A stretch of DNA of 64,000 nt, taken from assembly GCA_009823505.1 (NCBI GenBank), contig VZQC01007114.1, positions 602,804 through 666,803 on the forward strand, given 5' to 3'. The stretch comes from Rhizomys pruinosus. Lineage: Eukaryota > Chordata > Mammalia > Rodentia > Spalacidae. Both the position numbers and the translations under genes were made by a program. Position 1 is the stretch's first letter; each line of letters opens with the position of its first letter. The notes beneath the pieces are model-generated. The model did no database searches and was not told the DNA's origin. It was given only the letters and a program-made list of their open reading frames with translations. This document shows positions 46,977 through 58,547 of the stretch, in pieces.

Positions 46977-47518
46977 ACATATCCAGGGAAATGAATTAGG
47001 AAATACTGCTTTTCCTAAGGCCTTTCTTTGACTTTTCAATCAACTTTAAATGCTCCTCATCTTCAAAGAAGATACATTTAAAATTGAGTTCTACTTAAAA
47101 GCTGTCTGGCTGTGTGTGCGTGTTCACCGCAGCTAAAGCAGGTGGCCCAAACCCATGCTTCCACTCATCCCCGTAAAGGGTTAACTGAGGAGCACTCTAT
47201 TGTATTCCTGAAAGCCCAGTGGACTCTTTCAGGGAAGCTAACAATAAGCTCAGTGAGGCTGTTCTGTCTAATTACTCAAAGACAGGGATGCTAAAGAGGA
47301 ATTAATGACAGTTGACAAGTGCAATTAATAATTATAGAGAAGCCGGGAGTCAGGCGAGAGGCAGATGACAATGACAGGGTGGCTGTCCGTGGCAGTGGGC
47401 TGTGAGGGTGCTGTGGGTGTGTATGTTTAAAGTGAGAGGCTTTGTCTGCCCTGACCACACTTGAATCTGATGGAGGGGAACTACAATTCAGTAACTCTAG
47501 TGGACCGATGGCTCCTTG
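46977..47518. promoter_or_regulatory. candidate conserved non-coding element
   Basis: Repeat-free 540 bp with homeodomain-like words clustered at 47265-47340: 'tgtctaattactcaaag', 'ggaattaatgacag', 'gtgcaattaataattata', followed by CpG-containing 'agaagccgggagtcaggcga'. No maintained ORF. Conservation inferred only. Confidence 0.45.
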
Positions 47519-47841
<323 letters not shown>

Positions 47842-49335
47842 ATTTCAGCTTCTACAGTCATTCCTGATGGTGCCTCAGTGGCCCAACCACTTTGCTCCAT
47901 CAAGACTAGGAAACTTTATTCCTTAACAAGGACAGTTAAAGCAACAAGAAAAGAAAGCCAGGCAAAAGGAACAGTGCTGAGTCCCTCCCTCTCTTCTGCT
48001 CCTGTTTTTCAGTAGACAAAGGTGGATGAAAGCCGCAGTCTGGATCCTCCATAATCCCTTCCACCCACGGAGCTCGCCTACCCCCCTACGTAGTGTTTCC
48101 CTAATCTCCTGAAGCAATGTCAATACACTGGTTATGTTGTTGCCTTCATAAAATGAGTAAGCTTTGTGGCTGTCCCAAGAACCAAACTTCAACCCTGACT
48201 TGGCCACATGGACATTGAGAATGTGTGAGCTGACTCCATTAGGAAAACAAACAGCTTCTACTTACTGAATTGTCTGGGTCGCACATCATTGGAAGGTGAG
48301 CTCAAATATGGTATTATAGGTGTGTGGTTTTGTTGTAATTTCAGAACCAAACTATGGCCGGGTCATTTATCTTACCCCCAACCGAAAACAGCACTTGAAG
48401 GCTATAGGAGAATCGGCACTTCGTGGAGGATGCCTAGCACGGTAGAAGGCAGTTTAAAGGTACACGGTGGTAAGGAGAATGTAAAGTAGAATTGTTTCCA
48501 ATTAAAGCAGCCAGGGAATTAGGGAGGTGGAATGGCAATTATCTACCGTGGATTTGGCCAGGCTCTCTAACGGGTTGAGAGAGAGAGAGAGAAAGCTATA
48601 GAGAGAGCGAGAAGATAGAGAGCGAGTTTGTCCAGCTTCTCTACTTTTTAGAGAGAGAGAGAGAGAGAGAGATAGAGAGAAGGTGATCCTTAATGAATAG
48701 AGGGGTAGGCCTCAGTTTAACATCCCATCCAAAATGGAATAAGACTTTTAAGTCCTTTTTCCCCAAACACAGTGGCTTCTCATCTAACAAATTCAAAACT
48801 GCACGTAAGTTCCTTACTTCAATTTAAAATAATTACTTCATAAAGCAATGACTTTACAAATGGCCATGCTGGACAGAGCAGAGTGAAAGAGCTCCAGCCA
48901 CCAATGCAAGAGGCGAGAGGCCATGCAGAGCCGACACATGTCGAATCTGAAGCATTTTAAAATTATGAGTGTGGGTTAAGCCCATATAAACATGTGTCTA
49001 AAATCGAGCAAGTTTAGAGTTGTGGTTTTTGGTAAGCAAGGGCCTCAAAGCAAGTAAGTTTTGCTCAAAGCGAACAAACTCTCCCCCAATGGGCATGTCA
49101 CCAAGGTGGCAGAGCAGCAGAGACTGATACCCTTGCACAAGGGGAGTCCAAGATGCGTGTGCCGTGAAACGCAAGCAGGCAACGTTCTTTCTGGGTGGAC
49201 ACGGAATAAATGCTTCAGGAATACCATAGTCTATCAGAAGCAAAGACTGATGGGTTAGACACCTTTTTAGCTCAACTTGCATTTAATTTAAGGCCTTCCT
49301 GTCTGTCATCTGAAGGGCCTGAGGAATTCCTCTTC

Positions 49336-49375
<40 letters not shown>

Positions 49376-49446
49376 TTTCCTTTCATGATTGAACCATGAG
49401 ATGAAATGGTGTGCTTTAATTACCATGCAGAGCCCAAGCCTCACCC
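47842..49446 (+). repeat. duplicated block, copy A
   Basis: 1605-bp unit: part X (47842-48580, unique DNA), noisy (GA)n with fragments (about 48581-48680), part Y (48681-49446, unique DNA containing a T37 run at 49337-49373). Directly repeated as copy B; X is also repeated inverted as copy C. X and Y contain retained CpGs and words such as 'gtgctttaattaccatgcag', so the underlying DNA may be regulatory. Confidence 0.95.
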
Positions 49447-50955
49447 ATTTCAGCTTCTACAGTCATTCCTGATGGTGCCTCAGTGGCCCAACCACTTTGC
49501 TCCATCAAGACTAGGAAACTTTATTCCTTAACAAGGACAGTTAAAGCAACAAGAAAAGAAAGCCAGGCAAAAGGAACAGTGCTGAGTCCCTCCCTCTCTT
49601 CTGCTCCTGTTTTTCAGTAGACAAAGGTGTGATGAAAGCCGCAGTCTGGATCCTCCATAATCCCTTCCACCCACGGAGCTCGCCTACCCCCCTACGTAGT
49701 GTTTCCCTAATCTCCTGAAGCAATGTCAATACACTGGTTATGTTGTTGCCTTCATAAAATGAGTAAGCTTTGTGGCTGTCCCAAGAACCAAACTTCAACC
49801 CTGACTTGGCCACATGGACATTGAGAATGTGTGAGCTGACTCCATTAGGAAAACAAACAGCTTCTACTTACTGAATTGTCTGGGTCGCACATCATTGGAA
49901 GGTGAGCTCAAATATGGTATTATAGGTGTGTGGTTTTGTTGTAATTTCAGAACCAAACTATGGCCGGGTCATTTATCTTACCCCCAACCGAAAACAGCAC
50001 TTGAAGGCTATAGGAGAATCGGCACTTCGTGGAGGATGCCTAGCACGGTAGAAGGCAGTTTAAAGGTACACGGTGGTAAGGAGATGTTAAAGTAGAGATT
50101 GTTTCCAATTAAAGAGCCAGAGAATTGGGAGGTGGAATGCAATTATCTACCTTGGATGTTGGCCAGTGCTGCTCTAATCGATGAGGAGAGAGAGAGAGAG
50201 AAGGAGTAGACGAGAGAGCGAGAGAGGAAGGGAGGAGAGCGAGTTGTCCAGGCTTCTGCTACTGTTTGAGAGAGAGAGAGGAGAAGAGAGAGAAGAGAAA
50301 GGGTGATCCTTAATTGAATAGGGGGTAGGCCTCAGTTTAACATCCCATCCAAAATGGAATAAGACTTTTAAGTCCTTTTTCCCCAAACACAGTGGCTTCT
50401 CATCTAACAAATTCAAAACTGCACGTAAGTTCCTTACTTCAATTTAAAATAATTACTTCATAAAGCAATGACTTTACAAATGGCCATGCTGGACAGAGCA
50501 GAGTGAAAGAGCTCCAGCCACCAATGCAAGAGGCGAGAGGCCATGCAGAGCCGACACATGTCGAATCTGAAGCATTTTAAAATTATGAGTGTGGGTTAAG
50601 CCCATATAAACATGTGTCTAAAATCGAGCAAGTTTAGAGTTGTGGTTTTTGGTAAGCAAGGGCCTCAAAGCAAGTAAGTTTTGCTCAAAGCGAACAAACT
50701 CTCCCCCAATGGGCATGTCACCAAGGTGGCAGAGCAGCAGAGACTGATACCCTTGCACAAGGGGAGTCCAAGATGCGTGTGCCGTGAAACGCAAGCAGGC
50801 AACGTTCTTTCTGGGTGGACACGGAATAAATGCTTCAGGAATACCATAGTCTATCAGAAGCAAAGACTGATGGGTTAGACACCTTTTTAGCTCAACTTGC
50901 ATTTAATTTAAGGCCTTCCTGTCTGTCATCTGAAGGGCCTGAGGAATTCCTCTTC

Positions 50956-50997
<42 letters not shown>

Positions 50998-51061
50998 CCT
51001 TTCATGATTGACCATGGAGATGAAATGGTGTGCTTTAATTACCATGCAGAGCCCAAGCCTC

Positions 51062-51065
<4 letters not shown>
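49447..51065 (+). repeat. duplicated block, copy B
   Basis: Direct tandem copy of A (offset 1605, rising to 1606 after a 1-base indel near 49630 and to 1620 after the GA tract). Between 50341 and 50950 it looks base-for-base identical to A. Differences are nearly all indels, clustered beside the (GA)n and the T run (T41 here). Confidence 0.95.

Positions 51066-51115
<50 letters not shown>
51066..51115. repeat. (CT)n microsatellite at the inversion point
   Basis: Pure (CT)25, the turning point between Y of copy B and inverted X. Confidence 0.97.
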
Positions 51116-51116
<1 letters not shown>

Positions 51117-51849
51117 ACAGTAGAGAAGCCTGGCCAAACTCCAAGGTAGATAATTGCATTCCACCTCCCTAATTCCCTGGCTGCTTTAATTGGAAACAAT
51201 TCTACTTTACATTCTCCTTACCACCGTGTACCTTTAAACTGCCTTCTACCGTGCTAGGCATCCTCCACGAAGTGCCGATTCTCCTATAGCCTTCAAGTGC
51301 TGTTTTCGGTTGGGGGTAAGATAAATGACCCGGCCATAGTTTGGTTCTGAAATTACAACAAAACCACACACCTATAATACCATATTTGAGCTCACCTTCC
51401 AATGATGTGCGACCCAGACAATTCAGTAAGTAGAAGCTGTTTGTTTTCCTAATGGAGTCAGCTCACACATTCTCAATGTCCATGTGGCCAAGTCAGGGTT
51501 GAAGTTTGGTTCTTGGGACAGCCACAAAGCTTACTCATTTTATGAAGGCAACAACATAACCAGTGTATTGACATTGCTTCAGGAGATTAGGGAAACACTA
51601 CGTAGGGGGGTAGGCGAGCTCCGTGGGTGGAAGGGATTATGGAGGATCCAGACTGCGGCTTTCATACACCTTTGTCTACTGAAAAACAGGAGCAGAAGAG
51701 AGGGAGGGACTCAGCACTGTTCCTTTTGCCTGGCTTTCTTTTCTTGTTGCTTTAACTGTCCTTGTTAAGGAATAAAGTTTCCTAGTCTTGATGGAGCAAA
51801 GTGGTTGGGCCACTGAGGCACCATCAGGAATGACTGTAGAAGCTGAAAT
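51116..51849 (-). repeat. inverted partial copy C of block part X
   Basis: Reverse complement of 47842-48580 / 49447-50190. Ends exactly where A and B begin ('agctgaaat' at 51841-51849), then continues into unique right-flank DNA without a gap. It makes an inverted repeat of ~735-bp arms around Y. Confidence 0.95.
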
Positions 51850-52008
51850 GGATCCAAACACTTGAGAAACATAGGGTAGACCATTGGACTCCAAGTCTGG
51901 AGTCTGAAGACGTACGTCTAAGGAAGATGTCAAAAGTATGTAATATATTTTCTAAACTTCCTCCAACTGCCAGAGAATGCATGGATCTATGGACATCATA
52001 CCACAGTT
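51850..52008. other. unique right flank
   Basis: Nothing recognised; the sequence is contiguous with copy C. Confidence 0.4.
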
Positions 52009-52025
52009 AAGAATATTTTAAAGCC

Positions 52026-52050
52026 AATAAAAATTGGCTTTGAAAAAAAA
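52026..52050 (+). mobile_element. possible minimal retroposed 3' end
   Basis: 25 bp beginning AATAAA and ending in eight A, between copies of 'aagaatatttTaaagcc' (52009-52025) and 'aagaatatttGaaagcc' (52051-52067). Looks like a very short poly-A retroposition. Alternative: chance duplication, since 'aattggcttt' also forms a hairpin with 'aaagccaat'. Confidence 0.35.
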
Positions 52051-52064
52051 AAGAATATTTGAAA

Positions 52065-52125
52065 GCCTGGTGAGGTGGTGTATACCTTTACTCCCAGGAC
52101 TCCGGAGGCAGAGGCAGGCAGGTGA
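52065..52125 (+). mobile_element. B1 SINE, 3'-truncated
   Basis: Only the first ~60 bases ('gtatacctttactcccagga'). Confidence 0.6.
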
Positions 52126-52339
52126 GCAGAGAGGGCTTGCTGACATCAACAGGGGTCAGCGATATCTTTCCACCACTTTTAGTCCTGGGTTGTCTAGGTG
52201 AATTTTCATGATGAATCCTATCAATAATTAATCAGTTGAAAGTTAAACCTTAGATGTCTCTTAAGTAATCTTCCAGGTTACAGAACCAAGGTCTTGAAAA
52301 AGATGTGCATGTATTTTCACCACCATTTCTAGTTCTTAA

Positions 52340-52557
52340 AATATTATTACTTTTATTTATGTGTATGAGTGCATTGCCTGTGGGTGTATAAATGCATCCA
52401 TGTCTTGCAGTACCCACAGAGGTCAGAGGAGGGCGTAGAATCCCCTGGAACTGGAGTTGCAGAGGGTTGTTACCTACCATATGGGTGCTTAGAATCAAAA
52501 CCAGGTCTTCTTCACTAACAGTCAGTGCTCTTAACCACTGAGCCATCTCTCCAGCCC
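52340..52557 (-). mobile_element. B3/B2 SINE
   Basis: Minus-strand copy ending 'gagccatctctccagccc'. Confidence 0.92.
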
Positions 52558-52581
52558 TGTTTCTAGTTTTGTAAACTGTAT

Positions 52582-52588
<7 letters not shown>

Positions 52589-52628
<40 letters not shown>

Positions 52629-52833
52629 CACATGCCACGGTGTGCATGCTGTGTATGATGAGGCCAGATGATAGTCTATGGGAATCAATTCTCTGTTTCC
52701 ACCATGTGGGTCCTGAGAAACGGGGAATTGAACTTGGGTTGGGTCAACTTGCTGGGCTGCAGGTCCCCTTACCTGCAGGGCCATCTTTTGGCAACAAGCA
52801 CCTTTACCCCTGCATAGCCTCACTGGCCCCCTC
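52589..52833 (-). mobile_element. (TG)n followed by B4/B3-type SINE
   Basis: (TG)n of 20 units (52589-52628), then a diverged minus-strand SINE ('gaattgaacttgggttgggt', 'gcaacaagcacctttacccc'). Confidence 0.7.
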
Positions 52834-52961
52834 CCACCATTCTCTGAAGAGCTACACAGAATTCCAATATTAATCTTTCTCTCTAAGTTTGGGTCTGAGC
52901 TAGGTGATGGGTCTCCTCTCGCCTGAGTCTGCTTCCTCTCACTCTCCCCTGTCTTTCTCTT

Positions 52962-52965
<4 letters not shown>

Positions 52966-53027
<62 letters not shown>

Positions 53028-53046
53028 TCTCTCTCTCCTTCTCTCT
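52966..53046. repeat. (CT)n microsatellite
   Basis: About 80 bp with two CCCTCT variants. Confidence 0.97.
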
Positions 53047-53401
53047 CAGAATCTCCATGTCAGTCTCCTGTTTCCCAGCTCCAAAGCATCATTTTCTGCT
53101 ACCATGCTTTAAGAACCTTGGCTGCAGGGGCTCTGAAATGAATAAAAATGTAATCCACACTGTGCCCATTGTGTTCTCTCATTTGTTTTTTTGCAGTATC
53201 GATTTATCAGTAGAGGGAAATTACTTGCTGGAAGAGAGGATGCCAGTCAGAATGACATTTATTTCATAGTACAAGGAGGCTCTCCAGCGTGTTTCCATGT
53301 AACCCAGATATTGGAGCTGTAAAAGGGCTTGTAACAAGGTTTAGTGCTATGATTAGATCGTGCAGAGCACCTTGCCTTCGGAACAACAGGCACTCGGCAG
53401 G
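53047..53401. promoter_or_regulatory. candidate conserved non-coding element
   Basis: Repeat-free; includes 'gtatcgatttatcagtagag' and 'gctatgattagatcgtgcag'. No preserved frame. Conservation inferred only. Confidence 0.35.
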
Positions 53402-53429
53402 AGCTAGGGCCTCGGGTGAGGCCCTAGCT
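53402..53429. repeat. perfect palindrome (12-bp stem, GGGT loop)
   Basis: Arms AGCTAGGGCCTC (53402-53413) and GAGGCCCTAGCT (53418-53429) pair without mismatch around a 4-base loop. It lies at the left edge of a pyrimidine microsatellite. Confidence 0.95.
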
Positions 53430-53450
53430 TCTTCTTCTTCTTCTGGTTTT

Positions 53451-53514
<64 letters not shown>

Positions 53515-53519
53515 TTTTT
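53430..53519. repeat. (TTC)n(TTTC)n microsatellite
   Basis: (TTC)n at 53428-53445 then about 16 TTTC units. Confidence 0.97.
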
Positions 53520-54724
53520 TGTGAGCAGAGATACAGAATTCAACCTTCTTCTCCCCGCCTAACTGATTCTATTCCAAAAGCCAAAATCTTACGGACTTTA
53601 TTCAAGAATAAGAGAGGTGTGTTTTTAAATGCCTGCAGCTCACATGATATCAAATTAAACACAAAACTAGATGAAACACTCACCTATTAGTTGCCTTAAC
53701 TTTTTGTGGGTCTTTTACCCTTTATTTTGGAGAAATTGTTCCATTTTAATTCACCAAAGCAAATCTTTTCATTCAGTGATTGTAAGTTACATGTGCTCAA
53801 GGCTATCAATTACCTGTGAGACCAAACACTTTCTCAGTGAGGCAAATGAACGGAAGGGGGAATTGTAACAGCAAGAGGCTTTGGCTTAGGTACAGAGGTA
53901 AAATTTCAGAGGTATTTGCTCTTAGTCTTGTAAGACTGGTGTTTAGGAAATTAGCTTGTTTTATCATTAACCTCATTTTTGATAGGGCTGACAGAACTGG
54001 AAGGCTCCTCAAAGGCAGTGTTTCCTCAATAGGATGAGGCCTGTCTTGCTACTGAGGAGCTCGCTAATTTTCTGAGAATGAACAGCACTATCTTCTTCCC
54101 CTCCCCATTCTTCTCTGCCCAGGTTTGTTCATTCAGTGACAGTGGGAAAGGCAGAAATGATTGAGCCGTGCAGAACTGAAAACCAAGGCTGTGAGTGGGA
54201 AAGAGCTCGCCAGCCCCCACCCCTAGCTGGGTTGCCGTGGTTGAAGGGTGCAGGGGAAGGGAGAGTTAGCTTTCTTTAAGGCAATGGCCCCTGGCTAGGC
54301 CGAGCACACTTGGGAGGATGGCCCCATACTCTGGAGTATCTGGACAGCAGAAAGTGGAAGGTAGTGAGTTATTTTAAGGACTGACTCAAAGTTGGGGATG
54401 TGTAGGGAGGTGGGGGCATCTGGAAGTCATTGAGGGAGGAAGAGCAGAATGAATCTGATCAAAATACACAGAGCTCCTCAAAGAATCAGTAACATTACTT
54501 TAAAAATAAAAACTACACAAGAGACAACAAACACCAAAACAAATCAAAAACCAAAGAGTGCTAACTTTGAGTGGGTGTGTTTGCCAACGTCTGCACGCTC
54601 TTTTCATTCAAGGTGCTGGGCTTTCACCGCAGGGCCTTGCACAGGTTGCGCAAACGTGCCACCGTGGAGGCACGAGCTCAGTGCAGCACTTCTCTTCCTT
54701 TTATTCTGCTTTCTTGATAATTTC
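53520..54724. other. unique sequence, partly conserved-looking
   Basis: 53690-54060 is AT-rich and repeat-free and may be a conserved element. The remainder is unrecognised. No exon seen. Confidence 0.35.
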
Positions 54725-55508
54725 TGAGTGTGCATGTATGTGATGTGTGTGCAATGTGCATGAAGGTGTGCACACTTGTGAAGACCAGTGGGTGTCTTCT
54801 TCTGTAACTCTCCAGCCACAGGCCCTGAGTAATTCTTTTAATAAGTGCATTTGTGATACTGAAGAGAATGAAGCTATAATAGAAGGCAGTACTGTTTATT
54901 CTGTGTGGTGTTTATGTGCGTGTGTGTTTGTGTGTGTGTATACACTGTGCAAGTATGTGGGTTTGTGGGGTGTGTAGGTGTGAGTGTGTGTATATAGTAT
55001 GTGTATGTATGGTGTCTGTGATGTATATGTGTGTGGCATAGTGTGTGGTATATGTGCATGTATGATGTGTGTGCATGTCAGTGTGGTATATGTGTGTATG
55101 TGATACATGTGTAGTGTATTTGTGCATTATGAGGGTAGTTTATGTGTATATGTATGTGATGTGTGTTGGATATGTGTGATGTGTGTGTAAGTTGTGCATA
55201 GTGTGTGCATGATGTGTGTTAGATATGTGTACATTTGTGTATATATTTATATAGTGTATATATGTGTGCATGTGTGATCTGTGTGTATATGTGTGATGTA
55301 TGTGGTATGTGTGTACATGTGGTACATGTGTACGGTGTGTGTGGTGTGTGTCTCTATATGTGCAGTGTACATTTCTATATATATGATGCTTGTGACATGT
55401 ATATGTGTGTAGTGTATACATGTGTATAATAGATATGTGTGTGATTTCTATATGTGTGTTTGTGTGTATATGACATATATGATATATGTAACCATGTGGT
55501 GTGTGTGT

Positions 55509-55541
<33 letters not shown>
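54725..55541. repeat. long TG-rich degenerate repeat tract
   Basis: Roughly 800 bp of TGTG with TGTATATG, TGATGTGTG and TGCATG variants, interrupted by ordinary sequence at 54780-54900; pure (TG)n at 55499-55541. Open frames in it are artefacts of composition. Confidence 0.92.
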
Positions 55542-55542
<1 letters not shown>

Positions 55543-55728
55543 CACTGAACCTGGAGTTTACTGTTTGAGCTGCCCTTGCCATCTGCCCATCCCTGACCTC
55601 CTGGCACTGAGGTGCCGGGCATGTGCCACCATGCTAGCTTTTGCCTTGGATCCTGGGATGGGAACTCAGGTAGGTCTTCATGCTTGCACAACAAGCACTT
55701 TACCTCTTAGGCATCTCCTTAGCTCTGT
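55542..55728 (-). mobile_element. RSINE1/B4-type SINE
   Basis: Minus-strand element ('caacaagcactttacctctt', 'gggatgggaactcaggtagg'). Confidence 0.65.
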
Positions 55729-56560
55729 GTTTGAGTAGTGGGAACAGAGAGATGTTCAGAAAGGAACTGGAACTTCCACTAATTGGAGTCGCCCCGACTG
55801 TGAGATCAGAAGAGGTGAAGCAGCACATCTGGCTCTGTCCGCAGCTGTAGGAAGTACTTAATTTGAGGATTCCTCTAAACATCATGTGAGAGGCATACAG
55901 GGCCAGAAGGGTGCCTTTCCTTATTCATCCTGGGTCTTAGTGGTCAATCCCATAACAGGCAGGCCGATCAGAGGAAACATGTTCATTTCATCCAAGTTTA
56001 CATACCAGGAAAGCTTCCAGAATGGAGATCCATAGAACCTGGGGGGAAATGTCTGTTTTTTGTGTAGTTTCCACATGTACTCAGGGAGGGGAGACCCTGC
56101 CTGGTCAAACCTTGAGAAGTGTGTGGTGTGTCTTCTCCCTGGGTATGGGGCAGTACCCCTCTGGAACAGAAGAAAGGAGAGAGTGGTCTTTTGGATTTTA
56201 CAATTTTTTTTTGATGGGAAGAGTTCATTTTCTAGAACTCATGTTGGGGAGGAATTCTGGTTTCTGTCATCTGCTTTGGAACAGAGTATCAGAGCAGGAA
56301 GGCAGGAGAAGAAAACTCTTGGTCCAAGGGGCTCCCAGTTTTAAAGGCCTCAGCCTGCTGAGCTCTGCACTTTGGGTGGATGTTATGGAGTCTTACAACC
56401 TCCTACCATTCCGCAGTTCTCCCTCTTACCTCTGACCCATATTTTGTCTCTATTTCTTTCATTTTCACATGCATTGGAAAGGCATGAAGAAAGTTCAGTC
56501 CCTAAATATAGGGCTTATAAGATTGATCAAAAAGACCTGATCCTTACTCAGGAATAGAGT
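55729..56560. other. unique sequence, nothing recognised
   Basis: Contains a 137-residue open frame (56022-56435) without recognisable motif, signal or splice context. I do not regard it as a gene. Confidence 0.4.
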
Positions 56561-57545
56561 GCGTTTAATTATGAGTCTTGGTAGGGTAAGTTGATCACAG
56601 ATGTCTCCCTGTTAAATTCTCTCTGGAACGTTCCAATACCGAGTAACAAAGATTCCAATTTCAGAAGATTTGGCTGTGGATTTTGGTTTTTCCAACAATA
56701 TTCAGATGTTAAGGTTAACTAGAAAGGACTAACAGGAGTTGTAGCTCAAGTGACTTCGAGTCTGACATTTTCCTCTATGAAGAGGACTCTCTTTGAGAGC
56801 CAGTGTACAATACCCAGAATCGCTGGTCTGTCTTTGTTAAGTGCCTTTCAATTAGTTACTGGCCATGCCCAAAGGAAAAGTAGGGCATTTAAATTAGACT
56901 TATTAGACCTTGGCATATAGCCTTTGAATTGGAGTCTATTTAGGTGGCTTCAGAGATAACTCTTTAACGAATTTGCTCTGTGCCTTTAGAGTTGACCTCA
57001 ATTAGTAGGCATCATATTTTAAAAGCAAAATAAAAATAGGGGTTTGAAAACTCTATTGTCCATGTTATTCTTAGCTGAGCTTTTTGATTTCTAAGATGTT
57101 TCAGAAGTTCAAACGAAATGCTGGTGCCTTTAGATTTTTAACAAAACCCTGTAATGGCTGAGCCTTTCAGCAAACCCGGAAGCGCCTCTGTTCAGAGGAC
57201 AACTGCAGTGTCGTCTCCACCTCCTGCCAGTATTCATGGAAAACCAACCTTTTGACATGTTTAGCCTGTGTCTCCTAAGTCTGCCTCTCTCGCTCTGGGA
57301 TAATCAAGGTGAGCATTTTATCCATAAGTGATCTGTGTCCTGTGAAAGCAATGCCCGAAGACCTGCTTGGAACAGTTACACATAAACAGGGCAATAGCAC
57401 CACAGTGCACTGATGCCTAGCGATTTGTGCACATAGGGAAAAATGTGGCTGTGAACTGGATAATCCAGAGGGACATTTATGTCTCATGACTTATATTATT
57501 TTTAAAAACTGGAACAGAACAAAACTTTAACCCCATAAACTTTCA
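56561..57545. promoter_or_regulatory. candidate conserved non-coding block
   Basis: Nearly 1 kb with no repeat at all. It carries 'gcgtttaattatgagtcttg', 'tttcaattagttactggcca', 'atttaaattagacttattag' and 'ttgacctcaattagtaggca', i.e. repeated ATTAG/TAATTA words, plus retained CpGs. No maintained ORF. One of the longest conserved-looking blocks here; conservation is inference. Confidence 0.45.
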
Positions 57546-57825
57546 ATTCATTGTACTAGTAACAACTTACCTTGTACTGTGCTCTGAGACAGAGGTGTTT
57601 GGAAATAGACAGGGTAGGGAGATTTCTGGAGTGGTTACGAGTTTGAGGTTTAAGTAGTTGCCTAACCCTCACCCTCCATCACTGAATTTGAAGGTAGGGC
57701 ATGGTCAAGTTTCCTGGTCTAAATGTCTTGATATCATTTCCCTTCCTTTTTTTGGGAAATCAACTTGGATCAGAAGAAAAGGAAAGCACCAGTTCTTTGT
57801 ATTAAGTCTGCTACAAAGGTGTTTT
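57546..57825. other. unique sequence, nothing recognised
   Basis: No repeat or exon recognised. Confidence 0.35.
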
Positions 57826-57842
57826 GAAAGAACAGAAGGAAA

Positions 57843-58011
57843 GCCAGGCATGGTGGTGCACACCTTTAATCCTAGCACTTGGGAGGCAGAGGCAGGCGGA
57901 TCTTTGTGAGTTCAAGGCCAGCCTGGTCTACAGAGCGAGTTCCAGGACAGCTGGGGCTACAGGGAGACCCTGTCTTGAAAAGACAAAAAAAAAAAAAAAA
58001 AAAAAAAGAAA
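57843..58011 (+). mobile_element. B1 SINE with long poly-A and perfect TSD
   Basis: Near-intact B1, A23 tail, and 17-bp TSD GAAAGAACAGAAGGAAA (57826-57842, 58012-58028). The youngest-looking B1 in the window. Confidence 0.97.
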
Positions 58012-58226
58012 GAAAGAACAGAAGGAAACAAAAGACCCTTTAATGTTCATGGCTTGAGCAGCCCTTGCTCAGGCTGAGTGAACTCCAGAGCGCCCCCTCC
58101 TGGGTGGGGATGTGGCTTGCTGCTGTAAGTGTTCATTACTGGCTGATGGGTGGCACCTTGGCCTGGATCTCATCCTTCTTTTTGCGATGCCGTGTGACTG
58201 CACAAGACGTATGTGAACTTGCCTGG

Positions 58227-58314
58227 GTGACAGCTGTCAACTGTAAGTGGCCATATGCGATGATGGGTAAAAGTTGTCGTCAACTGTCGATAGGCCATAT
58301 GTAATGATGGGGGA
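58227..58314. repeat. imperfect 50-bp tandem duplication
   Basis: 'gtcaactgt..ggccatatg..atgatggg' occurs at about 58227-58267 and 58277-58314. Confidence 0.7.
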
Positions 58315-58351
58315 AAGTCACAGGCTGTTGTCTGAAGACTTGGAAGAGGAA

Positions 58352-58497
58352 GAAAAAGCAGCAACCCCCAAGCCTGCCCTACCAGCCCACAGCAGCAACC
58401 CCTGAGCCTGCCCCACCAGCCCACAGCAGCGCCCCCGAGCCTGCCCCCACCAGCCCACAGCAGCAGCACCCAAGCCTGCCTTGCTCAGCACACAGCA
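58352..58497. repeat. minisatellite, ~33-bp unit
   Basis: Four imperfect copies of a C-rich unit with core 'caccagcccacagcagc' followed by 'ccy(a/g)agcctgc'. Confidence 0.88.
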
Positions 58498-58547
58498 GGT
58501 GCGATCTCTATGAGCACAGGGCCTTGGGTAATGCATAACTTTCAATT

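Noticed and set aside
47923..51768. A 94-residue frame present three times (47923-48207, 49541-49813, 51484-51768)
   Set aside because: It is repeated because the DNA block is repeated. One copy is frame-shifted by an indel, and no start, motif or codon constraint is visible.
53170..53270. Possible exon after an acceptor-like 'ttttttgcag'
   Set aside because: Only a short frame continues, with no donor or protein similarity that I recognise. More likely non-coding conserved DNA.
56022..56435. 137-residue open frame in unique DNA
   Set aside because: No recognisable domain; flanks show no convincing splice sites; length is compatible with chance.
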